DNA from: Roseovarius sp. A-2
GTDB taxonomy: Bacteria > Pseudomonadota > Alphaproteobacteria > Rhodobacterales > Rhodobacteraceae
Length of the DNA stretch: 64,000 bases
Direction of reading: 5' to 3'
NCBI RefSeq assembly: GCF_002072155.1
Contig: NZ_BDIY01000002.1
Location: forward strand, 62,001-126,000
Shown here: piece after piece, positions 56,557-64,000 of the stretch
How the letters are laid out: every line of letters begins with the position of its first letter
Position numbering within the stretch: position 1 is the first letter of the stretch
Notes under the pieces: model-generated
Database searches by the model: none
What the model saw: only the letters and a program-made list of their open reading frames with translations
What the model was told of the DNA's origin: nothing
Position numbers and translations under genes: made by a program

Positions 56557-57705
56557 ATGGCCCATGCGACACGCCCCCGCCCGACTGCCTGCCTGGCGCT
56601 TGCAGATGGCTCGCTGTTCTACGGTCAGGGCTTTGGCGCGGTGGGCGAGACGGTGGCGGAACTGTGTTTCAACACCGCGATGACCGGCTATCAGGAAATC
56701 ATGACCGACCCGAGCTATGCCGGGCAGGTCGTGACCTTCACCTTCCCGCATATCGGCAATACCGGCGTGAACACCGAAGACGACGAGACCGTCGATCCGG
56801 TGGCCGCAGGCATGGTCGTCAAATGGGACCCGACCGATCCGTCGAACTGGCGCGCGCAGGAGCATCTGGCCGCCTGGCTCGCGCGGCGCGGGCGGATCGC
56901 CATCGGCGGGGTCGATACCCGCCGCCTGACCCGTGCGATCCGGCAGCAGGGCGCGCCGCATGTGGCGCTGGCGCATGATCCCGAGGGGAATTTCGACGCC
57001 GGGGCGCTGGTTGCCAAGGCGCGCGGCTTTGCCGGGCTGGAGGGCATGGATCTCGCGCGCGAGGTAACCTGCGCGCAGTCTTATCGCTGGGACGAGATGC
57101 GGTGGGCCTGGCCCGAGGGCTATACCCGTCAGACAGATGCGCGCCACAAGGTCGTGGCGGTGGATTACGGGGCCAAGCGCAATATCCTGCGCTGTCTGGC
57201 AAGTGCGGGCTGCGAGGTGACGGTGCTGCCCGCGACGGCCACTGCCGAGGATGTGCTGGCGCATTCGCCCGACGGTGTGTTTCTCTCGAATGGCCCGGGC
57301 GATCCGGCGGCGACCGGGGAATATGCGGTGCCGATGATCCGGGGCGTGCTTGATCGTGGTCTGCCACTCTTTGGCATCTGCCTCGGGCACCAGATGCTGG
57401 CGTTGGCGCTGGGGGGGCGCACCGTCAAGATGAACCACGGCCACCATGGTGCCAACCATCCGGTCAAGGATCTGGAAACCGGCAAGGTCGAGATCACCTC
57501 GATGAACCACGGCTTTGCGGTCGATGGCCAGAGCCTGCCCGACGGCGTGGCCGAGACCCATGTCTCGCTGTTCGACGGCTCCAATTGCGGCATCCGGATC
57601 AAGGACCGCCCGGTGTTTTCGGTGCAACACCACCCCGAGGCGAGCCCTGGGCCGCAGGACAGCTTTTATCTGTTCGAGCGGTTTGCGGCGTCGATGCGCG
57701 GCTGA
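56557..57705 (+). CDS. carA: Carbamoyl-phosphate synthase small subunit
   Basis: A 382-residue glutamine amidotransferase subunit supplying ammonia to CarB for arginine and pyrimidine synthesis. The N-terminal domain has CFNTAMTGYQEIMTDPSY. The GATase catalytic Cys is in GICLGHQML, with His and Glu in QHHPEASPG. carB is not adjacent. Immediately downstream is a CtrA-like site belonging to the next gene. Confidence 0.97.
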   Translation: MAHATRPRPTACLALADGSLFYGQGFGAVGETVAELCFNTAMTGYQEIMTDPSYAGQVVTFTFPHIGNTGVNTEDDETVDPVAAGMVVKWDPTDPSNWRAQEHLAAWLARRGRIAIGGVDTRRLTRAIRQQGAPHVALAHDPEGNFDAGALVAKARGFAGLEGMDLAREVTCAQSYRWDEMRWAWPEGYTRQTDARHKVVAVDYGAKRNILRCLASAGCEVTVLPATATAEDVLAHSPDGVFLSNGPGDPAATGEYAVPMIRGVLDRGLPLFGICLGHQMLALALGGRTVKMNHGHHGANHPVKDLETGKVEITSMNHGFAVDGQSLPDGVAETHVSLFDGSNCGIRIKDRPVFSVQHHPEASPGPQDSFYLFERFAASMRG

Positions 57706-57723
57706 GCCGAGAATCACGCCCTG

Positions 57724-57749
57724 TTAACGACTCGTTAAAACATTTTTAA
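57724..57749 (+). promoter_or_regulatory. Three TTAA half-sites at exact 11-base spacing (tandem CtrA-type boxes)
   Basis: TTAA occurs at 57724, 57735 and 57746, so two overlapping TTAA-N7-TTAA boxes share a central half-site. The first box is a full palindrome (TTAACGA-C-TCGTTAA). TTAA-N7-TTAA is the established CtrA binding consensus in alphaproteobacteria. The array lies 48-73 bases before the GT2 start, where a promoter is expected. Confidence 0.7.
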
Positions 57750-57764
57750 CCTTGCGTTCGCTAG

Positions 57765-57788
57765 CCTCCCTTCAACCTAGAAGGGAGG
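57765..57788 (+). promoter_or_regulatory. Leader hairpin that buries the GT2 ribosome-binding site
   Basis: Perfect nine-base arms CCTCCCTTC (57765-57773) and GAAGGGAGG (57780-57788) with an AACCTA loop. The right arm contains the GGGAGG Shine-Dalgarno sequence, eight bases before the ATG at 57797. A stable stem would block initiation, implying translational control of the glycosyltransferase. Confidence 0.7.
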
Positions 57789-57796
57789 GACTCCTC

Positions 57797-59728
57797 ATGG
57801 GGATTTCTGAACTGCGCCAGCTTGGGGCAGGGGCGGGCCTGTCGCGCAAGACGGGTGCGCTGGGGCGCGAGTTGATGCGCACCGGGCGTGTCAGCCGGTC
57901 GGATCTGGCGCTGGCCGAACTGATGCGGCGGCATTGCAACACGTCACTTGACAGCATTCTGCGCGCCGAAGGGCTGGCCAGCGACGACGATCTGCTGGCT
58001 GCCCATGCGCGAACGCTGGCGGCACGGCGGATCAGCCCCGAGGCGCTGGCCGACGCCACCGCCATCGAGACCGGGCTCGATCCGCGCCACTTGCTGAAAC
58101 ACGGGGTGATGGCGCTGCGCGACGGGAATGGCGCGGCGCGGATCGTCGCCGACGGCGCGGGCAGCCTTGCCGAGGTGCGCGGGTTTCTGCCCGGGTCCCT
58201 TGCGCAGGCGCGTGCGGTGATGGCACCGCGCGCCGCGATTCAGGCGCGCGTGGCCGAGGATCATCGCACGGTGCTGCGCGATCTGGCGATGGCGCGGGTG
58301 GCGGAGAGCGAAAGCTGCCGCACATGGGGCGGGCAGGCGGGGCAACGCCTGTGGCTGAGCCTTGCGGCGGTGGCGCTCGTCGTGGTGCTTTGCCTTGCCT
58401 TTCCGGTGTTTATCTTTGGGTTGGTCGCGGCCTGGGCCATGCTGACGCTGCTGGTGGCGGTAGGCTTGAAGACCGCCGCCTTCGTGACGCATCTGACGGG
58501 GGCGCGGCACGACCCGCCAAAGCGCGCAGGCGCGACCCCGCCCTTGCCGCGCGTCTCGGTCCTCGTGCCGCTCTTTCGTGAGACCGAGATCGCCCATGCG
58601 CTCATTGCCCGTCTCAGCCGGCTGACCTATCCCAAATGCCTGCTCGACGTGATTCTCGTGCTGGAGGAAGAGGACCACCTGACGCAGGAAACGCTTGCGG
58701 GCATCGATCTGCCGCCTTGGGTGCGCCCGGTGGTGGTGCCCGACGGCCAGCCGCGCACCAAGCCGCGCGCGATGAATTACGCGCTCGATTTCTGTCAGGG
58801 CGAGATCATCGGCATTTTCGACGCCGAGGATGCGCCCGACCCCGATCAGATCACCAAGGTCGCCCGCCGCTTTCAGCAGGTCCCGCGCGAGGTCGCCTGT
58901 CTTCAAGGCGTTCTCGACTATTACAACCCGGCGCAAAACTGGCTGGCGCGCTGTTTCACCATCGAATACGCCACCTGGTTCCGCACCATCCTGCCGGGCA
59001 TGGCACGGCTTGGATTCGCGATCCCGCTCGGCGGCACCTCGCTCTATTTCCGGCGCGACGTGCTGGAGGAACTGGGCGGTTGGGACGCGCATAACGTGAC
59101 CGAGGATGCCGACCTGGGGTTTCGTCTGGCGCGGCATGGCTACCGCACCGAGATGATCGAGACGGTCACCGAGGAGGAGGCCAATTGTCGCCTTTGGCCC
59201 TGGATCAAGCAGCGCTCGCGCTGGCTCAAGGGCTACATGACCACCTATCTGGTGCATATGCGCGCGCCGCGACATCTGTATGCGCAGCTTGGGGCGTGGA
59301 AATTCTGGGGGTTTCAGGCGCATTTCGTCTGCGCCGTGTCACAGGTGCTGCTCGTGCCTGTGCTGTGGTCGTTCTGGCTGGTGCTCTTCGGTCTGCCGCA
59401 TCCGCTCGACCCGGTGCTGCCGCGCCCGCTCTTGACCCTGATCGGAAGCGTGTTTCTCGCGGTTGAGGTGCTCAATATCTGCATTCATGCGACATCTGTC
59501 GCGGGCCCCAGGCACCGCCACCTGATCGCCTGGGTGCCGACCATGCATTTCTATGGCCCGCTCGGCGCGCTGGCCGCCTACAAGGCGCTGTATGAGCTTG
59601 TTTTTAAACCGTTCTTCTGGGACAAGACGGCGCATGGCCTGTCGGTCGCGGCGCGCGGGCGGCAGCTGTCAGACGGACGACTGGACCTCGCCGGAATCAA
59701 GCTTGAGCCGGGTCACGAACGCCTTTGA
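57797..59728 (+). CDS. Membrane glycosyltransferase family 2 with MshEN-like N-terminal domain
   Basis: 643 residues. The first 130 or so resemble the MshEN/GspE-N fold (LGRELMRTGRVSRSDLALAEL, then ILRAEGLASDDDLLAAHA), which binds cyclic di-GMP in some proteins. Two helices follow (about 190-225), then a processive-type GT2 domain (VSVLVPLFRE; FDAEDAP near 340; TEDADLG near 434; KQRSRWLKG near 470) and three to four C-terminal helices. It probably polymerises or exports a surface polysaccharide. The leader carries CtrA-like boxes and a ribosome-site hairpin. The last 60 bases overlap the GntR gene. Confidence 0.9.
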   Translation: MGISELRQLGAGAGLSRKTGALGRELMRTGRVSRSDLALAELMRRHCNTSLDSILRAEGLASDDDLLAAHARTLAARRISPEALADATAIETGLDPRHLLKHGVMALRDGNGAARIVADGAGSLAEVRGFLPGSLAQARAVMAPRAAIQARVAEDHRTVLRDLAMARVAESESCRTWGGQAGQRLWLSLAAVALVVVLCLAFPVFIFGLVAAWAMLTLLVAVGLKTAAFVTHLTGARHDPPKRAGATPPLPRVSVLVPLFRETEIAHALIARLSRLTYPKCLLDVILVLEEEDHLTQETLAGIDLPPWVRPVVVPDGQPRTKPRAMNYALDFCQGEIIGIFDAEDAPDPDQITKVARRFQQVPREVACLQGVLDYYNPAQNWLARCFTIEYATWFRTILPGMARLGFAIPLGGTSLYFRRDVLEELGGWDAHNVTEDADLGFRLARHGYRTEMIETVTEEEANCRLWPWIKQRSRWLKGYMTTYLVHMRAPRHLYAQLGAWKFWGFQAHFVCAVSQVLLVPVLWSFWLVLFGLPHPLDPVLPRPLLTLIGSVFLAVEVLNICIHATSVAGPRHRHLIAWVPTMHFYGPLGALAAYKALYELVFKPFFWDKTAHGLSVAARGRQLSDGRLDLAGIKLEPGHERL

Positions 59729-60313
59729 GATGTGATCGCGCAGGGCCTGTGCCGCCGCCTCGCCGTCATGCGCCTCGATCGCGGTGACGATGGCGCCATG
59801 TTCCCGGAGCGCATCCTCGTCGCGGCCCACGGCGGCCAGCGATGTGGTCGCGAGCAGCGCCATGGAGCGATGCACCAGATCAAGCTGCTTGACCAGAAAG
59901 CGGTTATGCGAAGACAGGTGTATCTGCTTGTGAAAGCGCCGATTGGCGCGCGCCATGTCAGAGGGTTTGCCGAGTAACGCGCGATCATGCTCGACCATGT
60001 CGCGTAGCACGCGGACCTCTTCGGGCGTGGCGTGTCGCGCAGCCAATGATGCGGCCAGTCCTTCCAGTTCGGCGCGCACCACGTAAAGCTCTGCCAACTG
60101 GTTGTAATCGAGCGAGGCGACGATCAGGCTGCGCCCGTCGCGCGTCAGCATCGACTGCGTTTCCAACCGTTGCAGCGCCTCGCGGATCGGGGTGCGCGAC
60201 ACGCCGAAGCGCTCGGCCAGATCGCTTTCGACCAACCGGGCGCCCGGTTTGAATACGCCGATGTCGATCGCCTCCAGGATCAGGGAATAGGCATCGGTAC
60301 TGGGCGGTTTCAT
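59669..60313 (-). CDS. GntR-family regulator, FadR subfamily
   Basis: 214 residues: an N-terminal winged helix (LVESDLAERFGVSRTPIREALQRLE, about 27-51) and an all-helical FCD ligand domain (about 75-205) with the metal-binding His/Asp pattern (RRFHKQIHLSSHNRFL; ALRDHI). Such proteins sense small carboxylates. The target is not evident: its 3' end overlaps the GT2 gene by 60 bases on the opposite strand, and it is divergent from the HAD gene. Confidence 0.92.
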   Translation of the reverse strand: MKPPSTDAYSLILEAIDIGVFKPGARLVESDLAERFGVSRTPIREALQRLETQSMLTRDGRSLIVASLDYNQLAELYVVRAELEGLAASLAARHATPEEVRVLRDMVEHDRALLGKPSDMARANRRFHKQIHLSSHNRFLVKQLDLVHRSMALLATTSLAAVGRDEDALREHGAIVTAIEAHDGEAAAQALRDHISKAFVTRLKLDSGEVQSSV

Positions 60314-60421
60314 GGGCGGTTCCGTTTCATTCCTGCGGTGAGACAGGACCTTACGCGGATTGCGCGCGGGATCAAGCCTTGGCCGATTGCACCCTTCGCC
60401 GCGCCCGTCTATGATCGCGCC

Positions 60422-61066
60422 ATGCCGAAACAGGATTTCGCCCATGTCGAGACATGGGTTTTCGACCTCGACGACACGCTCTACCCGCCCTCGGCCCGGC
60501 TGTTCGACCAGATCGAGGCGCGGATGACGCAGTTCGTGATGGAGACACTGCGCGTGAGCCATGCCGAGGCCGACCGGCTGCGCCATGCCTATTGGCGCGA
60601 CTACGGCACTACGCTGGCGGGGCTTATGCGGCTGCATGATCTCGATCCCGGCCCCTATCTGCACGCGGTGCACGACATCTCGCTCGATCGTCTGGAGCCC
60701 GATGCCGGTCTCGGCGCGGCCATTCGCGCGCTGCCGGGGCGGCGCATCGTCTACACCAATGGCTCCGCGCCCTATGCCGAGCGGGTGATCGACCGGCGCG
60801 GATTGTCAGGCGCGTTCGATGCGGTCTACGGCGTCGAACATGCGGAATATCGCCCCAAGCCCGAGGCGGAAGCGTTCGAGACGGTGCTGCGGCGCGACGG
60901 CAGCGCGGCGACGCGTGCGGCGATGTTTGAGGACGATCCGCGCAACCTCTCGGCGCCGCATGCCATGGGGATGCGCACCGTGCATGTGGCACCGAGCCGC
61001 ATCGAGGCCGCGCATATCCACCACCATACCGATGATCTTGGCGGCTTTCTGGCGCGGCTTGTCTGA
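60422..61066 (+). CDS. HAD-family pyrimidine 5'-nucleotidase
   Basis: 214 residues: motif I FDLDDTLY (Asp15, Asp17), motif II YTNGS, motif III Lys in YRPKPE, motif IV FEDDPRN. The cap arrangement and YTNGS are those of the SDT1/pyrimidine 5'-nucleotidase group. It dephosphorylates nucleoside monophosphates. A single gene divergent from the GntR regulator. Confidence 0.9.
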   Translation: MPKQDFAHVETWVFDLDDTLYPPSARLFDQIEARMTQFVMETLRVSHAEADRLRHAYWRDYGTTLAGLMRLHDLDPGPYLHAVHDISLDRLEPDAGLGAAIRALPGRRIVYTNGSAPYAERVIDRRGLSGAFDAVYGVEHAEYRPKPEAEAFETVLRRDGSAATRAAMFEDDPRNLSAPHAMGMRTVHVAPSRIEAAHIHHHTDDLGGFLARLV

Positions 61067-61162
61067 GAGATGCGGCGCTGCGGCGAAACGCCCCTTTGCG
61101 GTGCGGGCGCGCGGTCATAGCTACGTGAATGAAACAGTCACCTTTCCATAAAGAGGCCGCTC

Positions 61163-61378
61163 ATGACCCTGACAGAGACCACCACTGCGCATGACGTGCA
61201 ACACGCCCATCACGACGCGGACGCGGCTGCCGTTGGCCCGATCCTGCTGAGCCTTGCGGTTTTCATCGCCGGGTGGGGAACGAGCATTGCGCTCTGGGGC
61301 ATTCCGGGTCTTTATATTCCCGCGCTGGCGCTGGTCCCGGTGATGTGGGTGGTGCTGCTGATCATTTCGCGCGGCTGA
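61163..61378 (+). CDS. Small two-helix membrane protein
   Basis: 71 residues: a His- and Asp-rich N-terminus (HDVQHAHHDADA) and two hydrophobic helices (about 24-43 and 49-68). AAGAGG precedes the ATG. The His cluster could bind metal, but no family is recognised. It is followed after 28 bases by the UbiH-type gene on the same strand. Confidence 0.72.
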   Translation: MTLTETTTAHDVQHAHHDADAAAVGPILLSLAVFIAGWGTSIALWGIPGLYIPALALVPVMWVVLLIISRG

Positions 61379-61406
61379 GGTCGGCCGCGCGCCGGGGGAG
61401 GCGGAC

Positions 61407-62609
61407 ATGCCGCAGGCAGAGTATGACATCGTGGTTTCGGGCGGGGGCGTGGCCGGGCTTGCTGCGGCTTGCGTCTTTGGCAGCGCGGGGTTTTCCGTGC
61501 TCTGCGTCGATCCCGCGCCGCCGATCACGGCGCGCGACGCCGAGGGCTCGGATCTGCGCACCACGGCATTTCTGCAACCGGCGCAGGCGCTCTTGGACCG
61601 GGCCGGGCTCTGGGCCCGGCTTGAACCTCATGCCGCCGATCTACAGGTGATGCGGATCGTCGATGCAGGCGGAGAGGTGCCGGAGCCTCGTGTGATGCGC
61701 GAGTTCGACGCCTCGGACATTTCCGACAGGCCGTTCGGCTGGAACCTGCCCAACTGGCTGTTGCGGCGCGAGATGGTGGCGCATCTGGAAAACCTGCCTT
61801 CGGTCACTTTCCGCCCCGGCACCGGCACGACCACGCTTTTCACGCGGGAAAGCGAGGCGCGCGTCGGGTTGAGCGATGGCAGCCGGGTGCGCTGTCGGCT
61901 GGTGATCGCCGCTGACGGTCGCAACTCGCCCATCCGCGAGGCGGCGGGCGTCGAGGTCAAGACCACGCGCTACGGGCAGAAGGCGCTGGCCTTCGCGGTG
62001 ACCCATCCGATCCCGCATGAGAATGTCTCGACTGAAATCCACCGCTCAGGCGGGCCGTTCACGCTGGTGCCGTTGCCCGATCACGACGGGCGACCCTCGT
62101 CCGCCATCGTGTGGATGGAGGAAGGGCCGGAGGTGGCGCGGCTGGCCGCCCTGCCAGTGGCGGCGTTCGAGGCCGAGATGAATACCCGCTCCTGTCACCT
62201 CTTCGGGCCGCTGACGCTGGCCTCGCGCCGCACGGTCTGGCCGATCATCAGCCAGGTCGCAGAGCGCATGTCTGCCGAGCGTGTGGCGCTGGTGGCCGAG
62301 GCCGCGCATGTGGTGCCACCCATCGGGGCGCAGGGGCTGAACATGTCGCTTGGCGATATGCGGGTGCTGCTGGAACTGTCCGAGGCGACGCCGGAGCGTC
62401 TGGGCGACCGTGCGATGCTCGAGACCTATCATCGCCGTCGGCATCTGGAGGTGCGCGCGCGGGTCACGGGCATCGACCTGCTCAACCGCGCCTCGATGAT
62501 GCGCGCGCAACCCTTGCGCGACGCGCGGGCGACGGCGCTCGACGCGATCTATTCAATGGCCCCGGTGCGTAAGACGCTGATGCAGATGGGGCTCGGCGCG
62601 CGCGGTTGA
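61407..62609 (+). CDS. UbiH/UbiF-family FAD-dependent hydroxylase
   Basis: 400 residues: the FAD dinucleotide loop SGGGVAGLAAA (11-21), the middle DG motif VIAADGRNSPIREA, and the C-terminal VALVAEAAHVVPPIGAQGLNMSLGD typical of the ubiquinone hydroxylase group. It likely hydroxylates a ring carbon in ubiquinone synthesis; which position cannot be told, as alphaproteobacterial UbiH-like enzymes vary. The GT4 gene lies convergently just beyond. Confidence 0.92.
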   Translation: MPQAEYDIVVSGGGVAGLAAACVFGSAGFSVLCVDPAPPITARDAEGSDLRTTAFLQPAQALLDRAGLWARLEPHAADLQVMRIVDAGGEVPEPRVMREFDASDISDRPFGWNLPNWLLRREMVAHLENLPSVTFRPGTGTTTLFTRESEARVGLSDGSRVRCRLVIAADGRNSPIREAAGVEVKTTRYGQKALAFAVTHPIPHENVSTEIHRSGGPFTLVPLPDHDGRPSSAIVWMEEGPEVARLAALPVAAFEAEMNTRSCHLFGPLTLASRRTVWPIISQVAERMSAERVALVAEAAHVVPPIGAQGLNMSLGDMRVLLELSEATPERLGDRAMLETYHRRRHLEVRARVTGIDLLNRASMMRAQPLRDARATALDAIYSMAPVRKTLMQMGLGARG

Positions 62610-62620
62610 CGTGGCGCGCG

Positions 62621-63679
62621 TCAGCGCGACGCAGGGCCGAAAAGCGCCCCGGCAACCACCGCCGCCGCCGCGTCCCAGCCGGGCAGGGCAGCGGCGGCCC
62701 GCCGCGCCCCGGCGGCATGGCGGTCACGCAGTGCCGCATCGCCCAGCATCTGCCGCAGCGCCCCGCCGAACGCCGTGGCCTCCACGGGCGGCACCAGCAA
62801 CCCGGCCTCTGGCGGCACCGTATCGGGCACTGCCCCCGCGCGCGTGCTGACGATCGGCAGGCCGTGCCCCATCGCCTCGGCAAATACGATTCCGTAGCCC
62901 TCGTAGCGGGTGGCCAGCGCAAAGATAGTTGCGCCCGCATAGAGCGTGTCGAGCCTGTCCTGCGGCACCTCGCCCGCGATATGGACGCGGTCCACCAGAC
63001 CCAGATCCGCCCGCAGATCGGTCAGTGCGCGCGCCGTGTCGGGCTCATGCACGCGGCCCACGATCTCGGCCCGCCAGTCAAGGTCGGCGATCTGTGCAAG
63101 CGCGCGCAACAGCACGTCATGACCTTTGCGACGTGCAAGAATCCCGACCGAGAGGATAAGCGGCGGCGTCTCGGGCTTTGGCTCCGCGTGACCGGAGGGG
63201 GTGGCCCCCGGTTGCGCTACGCTGATCCGCTCCGACGCCACGCCATAGTCGGACCCGAGCAGCCGCGCGATATGCGGGCTGGGGACCACGATATGACGGG
63301 CGAGCGCCAGATTGGCGGTTTCGCGCGCGGCCATTGTGCGCGCCTGCGCGGCCTCCAGCCCCGGTTCCAGCGCCAGCGGATGATGCACCAGCGCCACTAG
63401 TGGCGCGCGGACCTGCGCAAGCCGCGCGCTGTCGAGCGCGCCATAGGCCAGCCCGTCGACCAGCGCGGGGCACTCCGCAGGCAGCGCCGCGAGGCGGTCC
63501 AGCGCATCGGCCATGTCGGCACCGGTGGGATGGGGAAAGCTCGCGCCAAGCGGCATAGGCTGCACGTCGATCCCGCGCGCGTGCAGCGCCTCGGCCAGCC
63601 GCCGGGCATAGAGATAGCCGCCCGTCACCGTCGTGATATCGCCGGGCACCGCGAAGGCCATGGCGCGCGGCGCAGTCAT
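62621..63679 (-). CDS. Glycosyltransferase family 4
   Basis: 352 residues with a GT-B fold: a glycine-rich N-terminus ([18 protein letters not shown]), the sugar-nucleotide segment [17 protein letters not shown], and the EX7E-type element [20 protein letters not shown]. The acceptor is unknown. Its start overlaps the upstream inositol monophosphatase stop as ATGA (63676-63679), suggesting a small glycan or glycolipid operon continuing outside the window. Confidence 0.9.
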   Translation of the reverse strand: MTAPRAMAFAVPGDITTVTGGYLYARRLAEALHARGIDVQPMPLGASFPHPTGADMADALDRLAALPAECPALVDGLAYGALDSARLAQVRAPLVALVHHPLALEPGLEAAQARTMAARETANLALARHIVVPSPHIARLLGSDYGVASERISVAQPGATPSGHAEPKPETPPLILSVGILARRKGHDVLLRALAQIADLDWRAEIVGRVHEPDTARALTDLRADLGLVDRVHIAGEVPQDRLDTLYAGATIFALATRYEGYGIVFAEAMGHGLPIVSTRAGAVPDTVPPEAGLLVPPVEATAFGGALRQMLGDAALRDRHAAGARRAAAALPGWDAAAAVVAGALFGPASR

Positions 63680-64000
63680 GCGGGATCTCGCGCGGCACAG
63701 AGGCGCGGCGCCAGAGCCGGTGCCAGATCGGCATTCACCGCGAGGAAAGAGCCCGAGCCGAGCACGCTCTGCCCCGGACGGAGCGGCAGGACCTGCCCGC
63801 CCGCCTCGGTGACCAGCAGCATCCCCGCCGCCACGTCCCAGGGTCCGAGATTGCGCTCCCAATAGGCGTCGAGCCGTCCGGCGGCGACATAGGCCAGATC
63901 GAGCGCCGCCGCCCCCCAGCGTCGGATCCCGGCGCAGTCGGGCATTAGCGCCTCGACCTCGCGCATGCAGTCGGGCAGGGCGGTCACGCGCCCGCCCGCT
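63676..64000 (-). CDS. Inositol monophosphatase family protein (C-terminal part)
   Basis: The visible 108 residues are the C-terminal third of an inositol monophosphatase-type phosphatase: [20 protein letters not shown] followed by the family's second motif [15 protein letters not shown]. The start lies beyond the right edge of the window. It is translationally coupled to the GT4 gene. Relatives include CysQ and SuhB; which one this is cannot be decided from the fragment. Confidence 0.9.
   Translation of the reverse strand, partial: AGGRVTALPDCMREVEALMPDCAGIRRWGAAALDLAYVAAGRLDAYWERNLGPWDVAAGMLLVTEAGGQVLPLRPGQSVLGSGSFLAVNADLAPALAPRLCAARDPA

Noticed and set aside
56536..57717. 393-codon minus-strand frame opposite carA
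   Set aside because: Antisense shadow of a complete, well-conserved carA.

Overview
The window is GC-rich (visibly about 65% G+C), densely coded alphaproteobacterial chromosome, most likely from the Roseobacter group of the Rhodobacteraceae. Evidence: aerobic cobaltochelatase genes cobS and cobT, a GapR (DUF2312) protein, an ScfR-type short-chain acyl-CoA regulator, a 759-residue MaeB malic enzyme, several small Rhodobacteraceae-type membrane proteins, and TTAA-N7-TTAA sites of the CtrA type. I see no rRNA, tRNA, CRISPR array, prophage or complete insertion sequence.

Layout. 1-5.4 kb: YHS protein, prfC, a Trm112/LON/thioredoxin run and xthA. 5.4-11 kb: OmpR-type response regulator, ribA, gapR, cobST. 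11-13.5 kb: a decayed fasciclin gene, a sulfotransferase and a divergent GAPDH. 13.5-20 kb: SPOR protein, upp, maeB, and prpE behind a cluster of TTTGCAAA elements. 20-25.9 kb: a PfpI-type protein, a decayed CIA30 gene, nadK, glyA, a hydrolase. 26-29 kb: a GAF/Fis-type regulator and an aldehyde dehydrogenase separated by a perfect inverted repeat, then an entericidin-like gene without a normal start codon. 29.2-34.4 kb: PhnA-like protein, a REP hairpin with a truncated RayT remnant, lepA, two overlapping EamA transporters. 34.5-46.7 kb: acsA, a five-gene Liv-type ABC uptake system and, divergently, an ScfR-like regulator, a lone receiver, a small membrane protein and a symporter-like (SLC5/STAC) histidine kinase. 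46.8-50.6 kb: FliM/FliN-like, DksA-like and a degenerate FadB-like protein. 50.6-55.2 kb: capsule genes kpsC, a Wza/KpsD-like export gene and kpsS. 55.3-64 kb: ribE, yqeY, carA, a glycosyltransferase with an MshEN-like front domain behind a triple CtrA-like site and a ribosome-site hairpin, a GntR regulator, a HAD nucleotidase, a UbiH-type hydroxylase, a GT4 glycosyltransferase and a partial inositol monophosphatase.

How the genes fit together. Much of the middle concerns C2/C3 acid use: prpE and acsA make propionyl-CoA and acetyl-CoA, maeB supplies pyruvate and NADPH when cells live on such acids, and the aldehyde dehydrogenase feeds in acetate. The block at 34.5-46.7 kb joins acetate activation to what looks like its own sensing apparatus, and it is the most interesting system-level feature. 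A second theme is the cell surface: Kdo-linked capsule transferases and a GT2 enzyme with apparent CtrA and translational control. Two clear pseudogenes and a transposase remnant show local gene decay.
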